From positions 62,001-126,000 of the forward strand of contig NZ_CP071633.1 in assembly GCF_017357385.1 (NCBI RefSeq): DNA of 64,000 nucleotides, read 5' to 3'. This DNA is from Rhizobium sp. NZLR1 (GTDB lineage Bacteria; Pseudomonadota; Alphaproteobacteria; Rhizobiales; Rhizobiaceae). Each line of letters begins with the position of its first letter. Positions within the stretch are counted from its first letter, which is position 1. Below are positions 8,504 through 16,565 of this stretch, one piece after another. A model generated the notes under the pieces. It searched no databases and had not been told where the DNA came from. It saw only the letters and a program-made list of their open reading frames with translations. The translations under genes and the position numbers were made by a program.

Positions 8504-9874
8504 TTGATATACGATGTGATCGTCGTCGGTTCCGGTTTTTCAGCGATAGCTGTGACCTGCAATCTCATCGAGCAGCTTCCCGCTTCGGCGAAGGTTGCCG
8601 TCGTGGGTGACGATCCCGGTTTCGGGCGCGGAACGGCATACCGGACGGAACTCTATCTCCATCGCCTCAACGTTCCCGCAGGCCGCATGAGCCTGCTGCC
8701 CCATCATCCCGACGATTTTGTCGACTGGCTGAAAAACCGTGGACGCCTGACGCAGGCAGGCGATTTCGCCTCGCGCGGCGATTACGGTCTTTATGTCAGG
8801 GACACGCTTGCGCGGCTGCTTCGAAAGCGGGACGGCCGTTGCCGGGTCGATTTCATCAAGGCCAAAGCGGCGGGATGCGTGGAACGCTACAAGACTACGC
8901 TCGCCTTCCAACTCGGCAACGGCGACGAGATTGCCGGGAAGAATGTCGTGCTGTGCCTTGGCGTCGGAAATGCGAACCTTCCGGTCGATCCGGCCGGCGT
9001 CCCATCATCTCTGCGATCGCGGATCATCGAGAACCCGTGGCGGCTCTCGTGGCTGAGGCGCGTCGCACCGTCTGATGCAGTCTGCATCCTCGGCTCCGGC
9101 CTGACGATGATCGATCAGGTTCTCGCCCTTCGCGCCCATGGCCATAGAGGCAGGATCGACGTGCTTTCGCGGCGCGGGTTGGCACCGCTCGGACATGCGA
9201 GGACGCCGCCGGCGCCGGTGCCGATCGACGTTGAGACGCTTCCCGGTACGATCAGCGGCCTATTGAAGACTTTGCGGGCGAGGAGCAGAGAGGTCGCCGA
9301 CTGGCGCGCCGTGATGGACGGCCTGAGGCCGGTCACACAGGCTCTCTGGCAGCGGCTTTCGAGCGAGGAGCGGGTGCGTTTCTTGCGGCATGCGCTTCCC
9401 TGGTGGAACATCCACCGTCACCGGGTCGCGCCGGAGGTGTTCGCCGGGTTCGAGAAACTGATCTCGGAAGGAACCGTTCGCTTCCATGCAGGTTTCCTGA
9501 AATCGCTCGGCCCTTGGGAAGACGGGCTCGTCGCCGGCTACAGGGTCAGAGCCCAACGTGAGATCGCTGAGATCAGGGCGGACTGGCTGGTCAACTGCAC
9601 GGGAATGGAGCGTGCCGGGATCAGCCATTCGCCGCTTTTGAAGGAGATGAACCGGCTTCAGCTGATCGTTCCTGATCCTCTTGGCCTCGGCATCCGGGTG
9701 GATGCGGCTTCCGAGGTGATGGCTCCGTCCCGGATCTCGCCTCCTCGGCTGTTTGCTGTCGGCGCCTTGACGGCAGGGCAATTCTGGGAGATCACCGCCG
9801 TTCCCGACATTCGGGTCCAGGCAAAAGCCGTGGTCGAAGGGATCGTCAGGGCGAGGCCCAATTCCGACGCTTAG
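8504..9874 (+). CDS. FAD/NAD(P)-binding protein
   Basis: 456-residue flavoprotein. The N-terminal VIVVGSGFSAIAV is the FAD dinucleotide fold (GxGxxA), followed by GFGRGTAY and LNVPAGRMSLLPHHPDDFVDW, typical of the FAD-NAD(P)-binding family often called hydroxyacylglutathione or thioredoxin-reductase-like. A second Rossmann motif, VCILGSGLTMIDQVLAL, lies near residue 190. The TTG start at 8504 is supported by CAGGGAGA just upstream; the ATG at 8499 is in another frame and stops at once. Its divergence from tauA suggests a link to sulfonate or redox metabolism. The reaction is unknown. Confidence 0.75.
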   Translation: MIYDVIVVGSGFSAIAVTCNLIEQLPASAKVAVVGDDPGFGRGTAYRTELYLHRLNVPAGRMSLLPHHPDDFVDWLKNRGRLTQAGDFASRGDYGLYVRDTLARLLRKRDGRCRVDFIKAKAAGCVERYKTTLAFQLGNGDEIAGKNVVLCLGVGNANLPVDPAGVPSSLRSRIIENPWRLSWLRRVAPSDAVCILGSGLTMIDQVLALRAHGHRGRIDVLSRRGLAPLGHARTPPAPVPIDVETLPGTISGLLKTLRARSREVADWRAVMDGLRPVTQALWQRLSSEERVRFLRHALPWWNIHRHRVAPEVFAGFEKLISEGTVRFHAGFLKSLGPWEDGLVAGYRVRAQREIAEIRADWLVNCTGMERAGISHSPLLKEMNRLQLIVPDPLGLGIRVDAASEVMAPSRISPPRLFAVGALTAGQFWEITAVPDIRVQAKAVVEGIVRARPNSDA

Positions 9875-9883
9875 AACATGTCG

Positions 9884-9979
9884 CGCAAAAGTGTGCAGCG
9901 GTTTTGCGATGACGACCTGCGCAAAACCAAAGACCTAAAGCGTGGCAAGCGAATCTGAAAGATCGCGACGCGCTTTAGG
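9884..9979. repeat. Rhizobial intergenic palindromic repeat (RIME-like)
   Basis: The segment contains two nested inverted repeats. CGCAAAA (9884-9890) pairs with TTTTGCG (9902-9908), with a further GCGCAAAA at 9920. CCTAAAGCG (9934-9942) pairs with CGCTTTAGG (9971-9979). This mosaic resembles the short palindromic elements scattered between genes in Rhizobium genomes. It lies just after the 8504-9874 stop, so it may act as a transcript 3' end. Repeat-family identity is from memory, not from a search. Confidence 0.6.
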
Positions 9980-10036
9980 CTGACAATATCCTCGGCACGG
10001 TGCTGTTGAATTGCTGGTCGCCGACGGCTACAGTAT

Positions 10037-10052
10037 TTGGTAGGCCATAATA
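10037..10052. promoter_or_regulatory. GntR-type operator upstream of the regulator gene
   Basis: The site TTGGTAGGCCATAATA shares 13 of 16 positions with the perfect palindrome at 11243-11262 and lies 70 bp before the gntR start. It is consistent with autoregulation by the product of 10122-10814. Confidence 0.55.
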
Positions 10053-10121
10053 CGATTCCTGAATTCGGCTGCCGCAGCGGAACTTGAGCATGCGAAAGTC
10101 AATCCAACACTGAGGTACAGC

Positions 10122-10814
10122 ATGAGCGGTGCTCTTAAGGACGCAATCAGAGTCGAGCGTCCTGCAAAGACATTGCGGGAATTGGCGCTCGACAAGGTCC
10201 GCGAAGCCATCGTCAACGGATACTTTCGTCCCGGAGACCGCCTTGTCGAGCGCGACCTCTGCGCCCAGCTCGGCGTCAGCCGGACGGTCGTGCGCGAGGT
10301 GCTGAGACATCTGGAATCGGAAGGGCTCGTCGCCAATCTGCCGAACAAGGGACCGATCGTCGCCCTGCTGGATATCGAGGAAGCCAAACAGATCTATGAG
10401 ATCCGTGGTGCGCTCGAAGGCATGGCGGCGCGGCTGTGTGCGGAGCGTGGCAGCCCGGAAATCGTCGCCGCGCTCGAAGAATCGCTGACCGCAATCCGCA
10501 ACAGTTATCGCGACGGCGATATGACGGCTGTGCTAGCCAATACCTCTTCCTTCTATCAAACGCTGTTCACCAGGGTTGACAGGCATGTCGCCTGGGGCGT
10601 CGTCAACCTCCTCACCGTGCGCATAAACCACCTGCGCTCGATGACCATCAAGACGGAAAGGCGCGACATTGAAGGGCCGCTGCAGATGTCTAAGATCATC
10701 GACGCCATCCGCCGCGGCGACGGCGAGGGCGCCCAGCGGGCGGCGATGGATCATGTCGCGGCCGCCAGCGTAATTGCCGAAGCGGTGCTGTCCGCCCAGA
10801 AGACTGCCGAATAG
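10122..10814 (+). CDS. GntR-family transcriptional regulator (FadR/FCD type)
   Basis: 230-residue regulator. The winged helix occupies residues ~15-75 (TLRELALDKVREAIVNGYF...LVERDLCAQLGVSRTVVREVLRHLESEGLV), then comes an FCD effector domain with IYEIRGALEGMAARL and the histidine near residue 205 (AMDHV) expected for metal/effector binding. ATG at 10122. It is followed by the catabolic operon beginning at 11287. ATGGTA-TACCAT-type operators occur before both genes, so it probably represses itself and that operon until a pathway metabolite binds the FCD domain. Effector unknown. Confidence 0.85.
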   Translation: MSGALKDAIRVERPAKTLRELALDKVREAIVNGYFRPGDRLVERDLCAQLGVSRTVVREVLRHLESEGLVANLPNKGPIVALLDIEEAKQIYEIRGALEGMAARLCAERGSPEIVAALEESLTAIRNSYRDGDMTAVLANTSSFYQTLFTRVDRHVAWGVVNLLTVRINHLRSMTIKTERRDIEGPLQMSKIIDAIRRGDGEGAQRAAMDHVAAASVIAEAVLSAQKTAE

Positions 10815-11020
10815 GGCGTAGCGCCGCGCGGTTTTCAAGACGGTCGCCGTCCTACTACTCTATTGTTGCATCTCTTCGCGCGCACCTGTCTCGCTGGAAG
10901 ACGGCCAGCATGGAGTTGTCGCATCGACATTTGTCGATGCCTCTGCCGCATTTCGCAATCACGTTCCGCGGAATGAAGAGAATTCAAACTCCAAGCTTGA
11001 CACCCAACTTTGCTCGATGT
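10815..11020. other. Intergenic stretch with no gene found
   Basis: Part of a 472-bp gap between the GntR gene and the operon at 11287. No ORF with a ribosome-binding site and no RNA gene were seen. TTGACA at 10997-11002 could be a -35 element for a promoter associated with the operator at 11021-11036. Confidence 0.4.
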
Positions 11021-11036
11021 GATGGTATGCCATAAT
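11021..11036. promoter_or_regulatory. GntR-type operator, distal copy
   Basis: ATGGTATGCCAT (11022-11033) differs from the perfect site at 11247-11258 at a single base and is followed by AAT. A TTGACA lies 19 bp upstream. About 225 bp separate it from the proximal site, a distance compatible with DNA looping or with a second promoter. Confidence 0.6.
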
Positions 11037-11230
11037 CAATAATATATAAGGCGGTATCATATGGTCTGGGATAATTTTGACGTTCTGACGTGTCGCGCCG
11101 CTGCACGCCGCCGCCGTGCCGTCCGGCTCTCGACAACACGCTGAATGAACAAAGCGCTTTCGGGCGTTGGAGCGCATACGCGCCAAATTCGTGATTCGTC
11201 GGACTTTGCTGCGTCTTCGCCGAAACCAAG

Positions 11231-11262
11231 TTGACACTCATATATTATGGTATACCATAATA
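11231..11262 (+). promoter_or_regulatory. Promoter with perfect 20-bp GntR palindrome
   Basis: TTGACA (11231-11236) is a consensus -35 box. The perfect palindrome TATTATGGTATACCATAATA (11243-11262) covers the expected -10 position, so a bound repressor would block RNA polymerase directly. It lies 24 bp before the start of the first operon gene at 11287. Confidence 0.7.
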
Positions 11263-11286
11263 CTGAATAGAGAGATGAGGTGCTCC

Positions 11287-11889
11287 ATGGCCATTCAAAT
11301 TCGCAAGACCGGACTGCAGATCGAAACGACGCTGATCGAAGGCGGCAAGACCGCGGCGGTGCCGCTAAAGCTGTTTTCCGCCTTCGCGGTCGTGAAGAAC
11401 CCCTGGGCGGGCCGCGGCTTCGTCGAAGACCTCAAGCCCGAAATCCATGCGGGCGCTCCGGTTCTCGGCGAATTGCTGACCAAGATGATCATCGATGCGG
11501 TCGGTTCCGGCGAGGCTGTCGAAGCCTATGGCAAGGCCGCCGTCGTCGGCCTGGACGGCGAGATCGAACATGCCTCCGCGCTGATCCACACGCTGCGCTT
11601 CGGCAATTTTTATCGTCATGCCGTCGGCGCCAAGTCCTATCTCGCCTTCTGCAACACCCGTGGCCCCGCCAATGCGCCGATCATGATCCCGCTGATGGAC
11701 AAGAACGACGAAGGCCGCCGCTCGCATTATCTGACCATCCAGACCTCGATCCCCGACGCGCCTGCCGCCGACGAGATCGTCGTGGCGCTTGGCGCTTCGG
11801 TGGGTGGACGTCCTCATCACCGCATTGGCGATCGCTATCAGGATCTAAAAGATCTTGGGCAGGACGTCGCCAATCCTGCGGGCGTTTGA
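11287..11889 (+). CDS. Amino-acid-synthesis family protein (AA_synth, PF06684-like)
   Basis: 200-residue protein beginning MAIQIRKTGLQIETTLIEGG. It carries the family features AVVKNPWAGRGFVEDL near residue 38 and a conserved GKAAVVGLDGEIEHASALIHTLRFG block near residue 80. Length matches the family. I use the ATG at 11287, preceded by GAGATGAGG; an ATG at 11275 in the same frame is possible. The family name reflects old annotation, and no reaction is established that I know of. It is the first gene of the operon of oxygenase and dehydrogenase genes, so it probably acts on an intermediate of that pathway. Confidence 0.75.
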   Translation: MAIQIRKTGLQIETTLIEGGKTAAVPLKLFSAFAVVKNPWAGRGFVEDLKPEIHAGAPVLGELLTKMIIDAVGSGEAVEAYGKAAVVGLDGEIEHASALIHTLRFGNFYRHAVGAKSYLAFCNTRGPANAPIMIPLMDKNDEGRRSHYLTIQTSIPDAPAADEIVVALGASVGGRPHHRIGDRYQDLKDLGQDVANPAGV

Positions 11890-11905
11890 AAGGGTGGGCG
11901 CTGAG

Positions 11906-12751
11906 ATGCTGACGGCCGGATCGATCTCAGGCGCCGCTGCAGCAAAGAGCGCCGCCGGTGACCTGCCCCGAAAGAAGACGGCAAGTGGAACGGCCTATCA
12001 CGAGGCCGGCAGCGGCGAGCCGCTGGTTCTTATTCATGGCGTCGGCATGCGGCTTGAGGCCTGGGCGCCGCAGATCGCATTTCTGTCGGCCGGCCATCGC
12101 GTCATCGCCGTCGACATGCCGGGACATGGCGAGAGCGTAAAATTGCCGGCGGGCAGCCGCCTCGAGGAGTTCGTCGCCTGGTTCGGGCGCTTTCTCGACG
12201 AGATGGCGATCGACACAGCGAACGTTGCCGGCCACTCGATGGGAGCGCTGGTATCGGGAGGGGCGGCGGCGACGTTCGGCGAACGTATCAGCCGTGTCGC
12301 TTACCTCAACGGCGTCTACAGGCGTGACCGGCAAGCAAAGGCTGCCGTGCTCGCACGGGCAGCCGCCATTCCGGTGACGGGCGTGGACAAGGAAGGCCCG
12401 CTGGTTCGCTGGTTCGGCGATGATCCGGACAGCGTCGTTGCGCGGGAACGGACGCGGAAATGGCTCAACCTCGTCGATCCGGAAGGGTATGCTGTCGCTT
12501 ACGCCGCCTTCGCCGGAGGAGACGAGACCTATGCCGATCGTTGGAAAGACGTGGCTGGTCCGGCCCTGTTTCTGACGGGGTCCGATGATCCGAATTCGAC
12601 GCCCTTGATGGCGACGCAAATGGCGGCGCTCGCGCCCCGGGGCTGGGCCCGCATCGTGGAGGGTCATCGTCATATGGTGAACCTGACCGCGCCTGATATC
12701 GTCAATTCGCTGCTCGCTGAGTGGCTGTCGTTCGGGGAGGATGAGCGATGA
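11906..12751 (+). CDS. Alpha/beta hydrolase
   Basis: 281-residue hydrolase. The oxyanion-hole motif LVLIHGVGM is near residue 40, DMPGHGES near 75, the nucleophile elbow AGHSMGAL near residue 110, the acid D in GSDDPN near residue 230 and the catalytic His in EGHRHMV near 255. ATG at 11906 lies 16 bp after the previous stop; the longer frame overlapping the AA_synth gene is not needed. It ends in ATGA overlap with the flavin reductase. A C-C or ester/amide hydrolase step after oxygenation is a reasonable inference. No signal peptide. Confidence 0.82.
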   Translation: MLTAGSISGAAAAKSAAGDLPRKKTASGTAYHEAGSGEPLVLIHGVGMRLEAWAPQIAFLSAGHRVIAVDMPGHGESVKLPAGSRLEEFVAWFGRFLDEMAIDTANVAGHSMGALVSGGAAATFGERISRVAYLNGVYRRDRQAKAAVLARAAAIPVTGVDKEGPLVRWFGDDPDSVVARERTRKWLNLVDPEGYAVAYAAFAGGDETYADRWKDVAGPALFLTGSDDPNSTPLMATQMAALAPRGWARIVEGHRHMVNLTAPDIVNSLLAEWLSFGEDER

Positions 12752-13683
12752 CAATCCAGACTGTCGACCCAAGAGCATTGCGTGATGCATTCGGAGCTTT
12801 TCCGACCGGCGTGACGGTCGTCACTGCCTGCGACGCGGATGGAAATCCGATCGGCTTCACGGCGAACTCCTTCACATCAGTGTCGCTCAATCCGCCTTTG
12901 CTTCTCGTTTGTCTTGCCAAGACGTCGCGCAATTTCGCGACGATGACCGGAGCACAGCATTTTGCGATCAACGTGCTTTCGGAAACCCAGAAAGACGTGT
13001 CGAACACTTTTGCGCGGCCGGTCGAAGACAGGTTTGCAGCGGTCGAATGGAACAAGGGGGCGGCGGGCTGCCCGATCTTCTCAAATGTGGCGGCCTGGTT
13101 CGAATGCGCCATGGATCAGGTCGTCGAGGCTGGCGACCATGTCATTCTGATGGGGCGCATCGAAGCGTTCGACAATAGCGGCCGCAATGGTCTCGGCTAT
13201 GCGCGTGGCGGTTATTTCACCCCAACGCTCGCCAGCAAGGCGGTTTCCGCGGCAAGCGAAGGCAATATCGAACTCGCGGCCGTCGTTGAGCGCCGTGGAG
13301 AGGTTCTGCTGCTCGGCGAGGATGTGCTCTCCCTGCCAAGCGTCGACGCCCATGACGGCAACCCGACCGAGACGCTGGAAAAGTATCTGGAGGCGCTCAC
13401 CGGGCTGAAGGTCAGCATCGGCTTCCTCTATTCGGTTTATCAGGGCAAGAGCGACGGCAAGCAGCACATTGTCTATCACGCCGTTGCCGGCGACGGCGAG
13501 CCTACCGGCGGCAGGTTCGTGAAACCCGACGCACTGGCTGCGGCAAAATTCAAGACCAGTTCGACCGCCGATATCGTCAATCGTTTTGCGATGGAAAGCT
13601 CGATCGGCAATTTCGGCGTCTATTTCGGTGACGAGACCGGCGGCACCGTTCATCCCATTCCAGCCAAGGGCGCAAAAGCATGA
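12748..13683 (+). CDS. Flavin reductase with C-terminal Nudix-like extension
   Basis: 311 residues. Positions 1-165 are a flavin reductase domain of the HpaC/FMN-binding split-barrel type (ALRDAFGAFPTGVTVVTA, GFTANSFTSVSLNPPLLLVCL, AQHFAINVL). Such proteins supply reduced flavin to a two-component monooxygenase, here surely the next gene. Residues ~175-311 are an extra domain beginning LAAVVERRGEVLLLG with a later LEKYLEALTGLKVSIGFLYSVYQ, which resembles the Nudix fold but lacks the acidic REXXEE catalytic residues. Typical family members are 160-190 residues, so this is a fusion. Both ends overlap neighbours by ATGA, indicating tight coupling. Confidence 0.83.
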   Translation: MTIQTVDPRALRDAFGAFPTGVTVVTACDADGNPIGFTANSFTSVSLNPPLLLVCLAKTSRNFATMTGAQHFAINVLSETQKDVSNTFARPVEDRFAAVEWNKGAAGCPIFSNVAAWFECAMDQVVEAGDHVILMGRIEAFDNSGRNGLGYARGGYFTPTLASKAVSAASEGNIELAAVVERRGEVLLLGEDVLSLPSVDAHDGNPTETLEKYLEALTGLKVSIGFLYSVYQGKSDGKQHIVYHAVAGDGEPTGGRFVKPDALAAAKFKTSSTADIVNRFAMESSIGNFGVYFGDETGGTVHPIPAKGAKA

Positions 13684-14720
13684 AGTTCTCCCTCTTCGTC
13701 CATATGGAACGGCTCGACGCCAGCCAGAGCCATAAGAGCCTCTATGAGGAATTCGTCGCGCTCTGCGAGATCGCCGACGAGGGTGGCATGCATGCGATCT
13801 GGACCGGCGAGCACCATGGCATGGACTTCACCATCGCACCCAACCCGTTCGTGACCATTGCCGATCTCGCCCGCCGCACATCGCGGGCAAGGCTCGGGAC
13901 GGGCACGGTGATCGCCCCCTTCTGGCATCCGATCAAGCTCGCCGGCGAGGCTGCTATGGCCGACATCATCTGCGACGGAAGGCTCGACATCGGGATTGCG
14001 CGCGGCGCCTATTCTTTCGAATACGAACGCCTGCTGCCCGGCCTCGATGCCTGGGGGGCTGGCCAGCGCATGCGCGAACTCATCCCGGCGGTCAAGGGCA
14101 TCTGGAACGGCGACTATGCCCATGACGGGGAATTCTTCAAATTCCCCGCAACCACCTCGGCGCCGAAGCCGCTGCAGCAGCCGAACCCGCCGATCTGGGT
14201 CGCGGCGCGCGATCCGAACTCGCACGAATTTGCCGTCGCCAACGGCTGCAACGTTCAGGTCACACCGCTCTGGCAGGGTGACGACGAGGTTCAGTCGCTG
14301 ATGGAACGCTTCAACGATGCCTGCGCCAAGAACCCGGATATCGAGCGGCCGAAGATCATGCTGCTGCGCCACACCTATGTCGGCTCGTCAGAAGAAGACG
14401 TCGCCCAGGCCGCCCATGAACTGAGCGTTTATTACAATTATTTCTTTGCCTGGTTCAAGAATGAGAAGCCGGTTACCCAAGGCCTGATCGAACGGATTCC
14501 GGACGAGCAAATCCGAGCGAACGCCATGCTTTCGGATCAGGTCATGCGCACCAACAATGTCGTTGGTAACGCCCGGACCGTCATCGACCGGCTGAAGGCC
14601 TATGAGGCGCTCGGTTACGACGAATATTCCTTCTGGATCGACACCGGTATGAGTTTCGAGCGCAAGAAAGCGTCGCTCGAGCGCTTCATTACCGAGGTCA
14701 TGCCGGCATTTCAGGAGTAA
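13680..14720 (+). CDS. LLM-class flavin-dependent monooxygenase
   Basis: 346-residue luciferase-like oxygenase with a TIM-barrel fold. The sequence shows WTGEHHGMDFTIAPNPFVTIADLARRTSRARLGTG in pieces around residues 40-75, then DIICDGRLDIGIARGAY near residue 100, both standard for bacterial luciferase relatives. It depends on the flavin reductase encoded immediately upstream (ATGA overlap) for FMNH2. The oxygenated product is probably an aldehyde or a ring-opened semialdehyde, since aldehyde dehydrogenases follow. Intact and of normal family length, in contrast to the decayed relative at 1759. Confidence 0.87.
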   Translation: MKFSLFVHMERLDASQSHKSLYEEFVALCEIADEGGMHAIWTGEHHGMDFTIAPNPFVTIADLARRTSRARLGTGTVIAPFWHPIKLAGEAAMADIICDGRLDIGIARGAYSFEYERLLPGLDAWGAGQRMRELIPAVKGIWNGDYAHDGEFFKFPATTSAPKPLQQPNPPIWVAARDPNSHEFAVANGCNVQVTPLWQGDDEVQSLMERFNDACAKNPDIERPKIMLLRHTYVGSSEEDVAQAAHELSVYYNYFFAWFKNEKPVTQGLIERIPDEQIRANAMLSDQVMRTNNVVGNARTVIDRLKAYEALGYDEYSFWIDTGMSFERKKASLERFITEVMPAFQE

Positions 14721-14724
14721 GACC

Positions 14725-16188
14725 ATGCGGCGTTTTCAGCACTATATCGATGGCGAATTCTCGGACGGCGAGGCTTCCTATCCGAGCATCGATCCGGCGA
14801 CCGGCGCGGTCTGGGCCGATATGCCCGAAGCCCGCGAAGGGGATGTCGATCGGGCTGTGAATGCTGCCGACAAGGCGCTTTATGACGGCCCGTGGGCGAA
14901 ACTGACGGCCACCCAACGCGGCAAGCTGCTCTACAAGCTGGCAGACCTGGTTGCCGCCAACGCCCAGATCCTGGCGGAACTGGAGACGCGGGACACCGGC
15001 AAGATCATCCGCGAGACATCCGCGCAGATCACTTATGTCGCCGAATATTATCGTTATTATGCCGGCATCGCAGACAAGATCGAAGGCGCCTACCTGCCGA
15101 TCGACAAGCCGGATATGGACGTCTGGCTTCGCCGCGAGCCGATCGGTGTCGTTGCGATGGTGGTGCCCTGGAACAGCCAGCTCTTCCTGTCCGCGGTCAA
15201 GATCGGCCCGGCGCTCGCCGCCGGTTGCACGATGGTGGTCAAGGCCTCGGAAGACGGGCCGGCGCCGCTTCTCGAATTTGCACGCCTGGTGCATGAGGCG
15301 GGCTTTCCCGCCGGTGTCGTCAACATCATCACCGGTTTCGGCTCCTCCTGTGGGGCCGCCCTCGGCCGTCACCCGAAGGTCGCACATGTCGCCTTCACCG
15401 GTGGTCCTGAAACCGCCCGGCACGTCGTTCGCAACTCGGCCGAAAACCTCGCCTCCACTTCGCTTGAACTCGGCGGCAAGTCCCCCTTCATCGTCTTTGC
15501 CGACGCCGACCTCGAAAGTGCGGCCAACGCCCAGGTTGCGGGCATTTTCGCTGCGACCGGGCAGAGCTGCGTGGCCGGATCGCGACTGATCGTCGAACGC
15601 AGCGTCAAGGACAAGTTCGTCGCCCTGCTGCGGGAGAAGGCAGAGGCGATCCGGATCGGCGCGCCGCTCGATATGGCGACCGAAGTCGGCCCGCTTGCCA
15701 CCAAGCGCCAGCAGGACAATATCGGCGCCCTCGTTGAGAGATCGATCGAAAGCGGCGCCCATCTCGTCACGGGCGGACGCAAGATCGATGGCGAAGGTTA
15801 TTACTTCCAACCGACGATCCTCGACTGCGACGATGTCGCCTCGCCCTCGCTGATCGAGGAATTCTTCGGGCCGGTTCTCTCCGTCGTCTCCTTCGAGACC
15901 GAGGCGGAGGCGCTGAGGCTTGCCAACGACACCCGCTACGGCCTGGCCTCCGGCGTCTTCACCCAGAACCTCACCCGGGCGCACCGGCTGATGAAGGGGC
16001 TCCGCGCCGGCATCGTCTGGGTCAACACCTACCGAGCCGTATCGCCGATCGCGCCGTTCGGCGGCTTCGGCCTGTCGGGCCACGGCAGGGAAGGCGGCAT
16101 GGCCGCGGCTCTCGATTATACCCGGACCAAGACGATCTGGCTGAGGACCTCGGACGATCCGATCCCCGATCCCTTCGTGATGAGGTGA
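14725..16188 (+). CDS. Aldehyde dehydrogenase
   Basis: 487-residue NAD(P)-dependent aldehyde dehydrogenase. It shows PWNSQLF near residue 150, the GFGSSCGAALGRHP/FTGGPET coenzyme region near 205-235, general base Glu in LELGGKSPF, and the catalytic Cys in GQSCVAGSR near residue 290. ATG at 14725 is 4 bp after the monooxygenase. It should oxidise the aldehyde released by the oxygenase/hydrolase pair to a carboxylate. The stop overlaps the region of the NIPSNAP gene start. Confidence 0.88.
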   Translation: MRRFQHYIDGEFSDGEASYPSIDPATGAVWADMPEAREGDVDRAVNAADKALYDGPWAKLTATQRGKLLYKLADLVAANAQILAELETRDTGKIIRETSAQITYVAEYYRYYAGIADKIEGAYLPIDKPDMDVWLRREPIGVVAMVVPWNSQLFLSAVKIGPALAAGCTMVVKASEDGPAPLLEFARLVHEAGFPAGVVNIITGFGSSCGAALGRHPKVAHVAFTGGPETARHVVRNSAENLASTSLELGGKSPFIVFADADLESAANAQVAGIFAATGQSCVAGSRLIVERSVKDKFVALLREKAEAIRIGAPLDMATEVGPLATKRQQDNIGALVERSIESGAHLVTGGRKIDGEGYYFQPTILDCDDVASPSLIEEFFGPVLSVVSFETEAEALRLANDTRYGLASGVFTQNLTRAHRLMKGLRAGIVWVNTYRAVSPIAPFGGFGLSGHGREGGMAAALDYTRTKTIWLRTSDDPIPDPFVMR

Positions 16189-16193
16189 CGCCG

Positions 16194-16517
16194 ATGTTTT
16201 ACGAAATCCGCACCTATCGGCTGAAGAACGGAACGATCCCGCAATATCTCAAGGTCGTCGAGGAAGAGGGGATCGAGATCCAGAAGAGCCATCTTGGCAC
16301 GCTGGTCGGTTACTTCTTCTCGGAGATCGGCACGATCAACGAGATCGTCCACATCTGGGCGTTTACAAGCCTGGATGACAGAGAGGCGAGACGCCAGCGG
16401 CTTCTGGCCGATCCCCGGTGGCAGGCCTTTCTGCCCAAGATTCGCGACCTCATCGAGGTGGCGGAAAACAAGATTATGAAGCCAGCAAGCTTTTCTCCCA
16501 GGAGCAACGCGCACTGA
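16194..16517 (+). CDS. NIPSNAP-family protein
   Basis: 107-residue ferredoxin-like (dimeric alpha-beta barrel) protein. The ATG at 16194 gives MFYEIRTYRLKNG, the usual NIPSNAP opening, with TGAGGTGA just before it; a GTG at 16185 overlapping the previous stop is the alternative. The motif INEIVHIWAFTSLDDREARR.RL near residues 50-70 is conserved. Bacterial NIPSNAP proteins are often found beside catabolic oxygenases but their reaction is mostly unknown. The context here, last of the enzyme genes before the transporter genes, suggests a pathway role. Confidence 0.82.
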   Translation: MFYEIRTYRLKNGTIPQYLKVVEEEGIEIQKSHLGTLVGYFFSEIGTINEIVHIWAFTSLDDREARRQRLLADPRWQAFLPKIRDLIEVAENKIMKPASFSPRSNAH

Positions 16518-16565
16518 CGACATAACGCATACCCGTAGGACAAACCAAAACAGGGATAAGGGAAC

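Noticed and set aside
14698..16083. 461-codon minus-strand open frame
   Set aside because: Antisense to the aldehyde dehydrogenase with intact catalytic motifs; no recognisable motif of its own.
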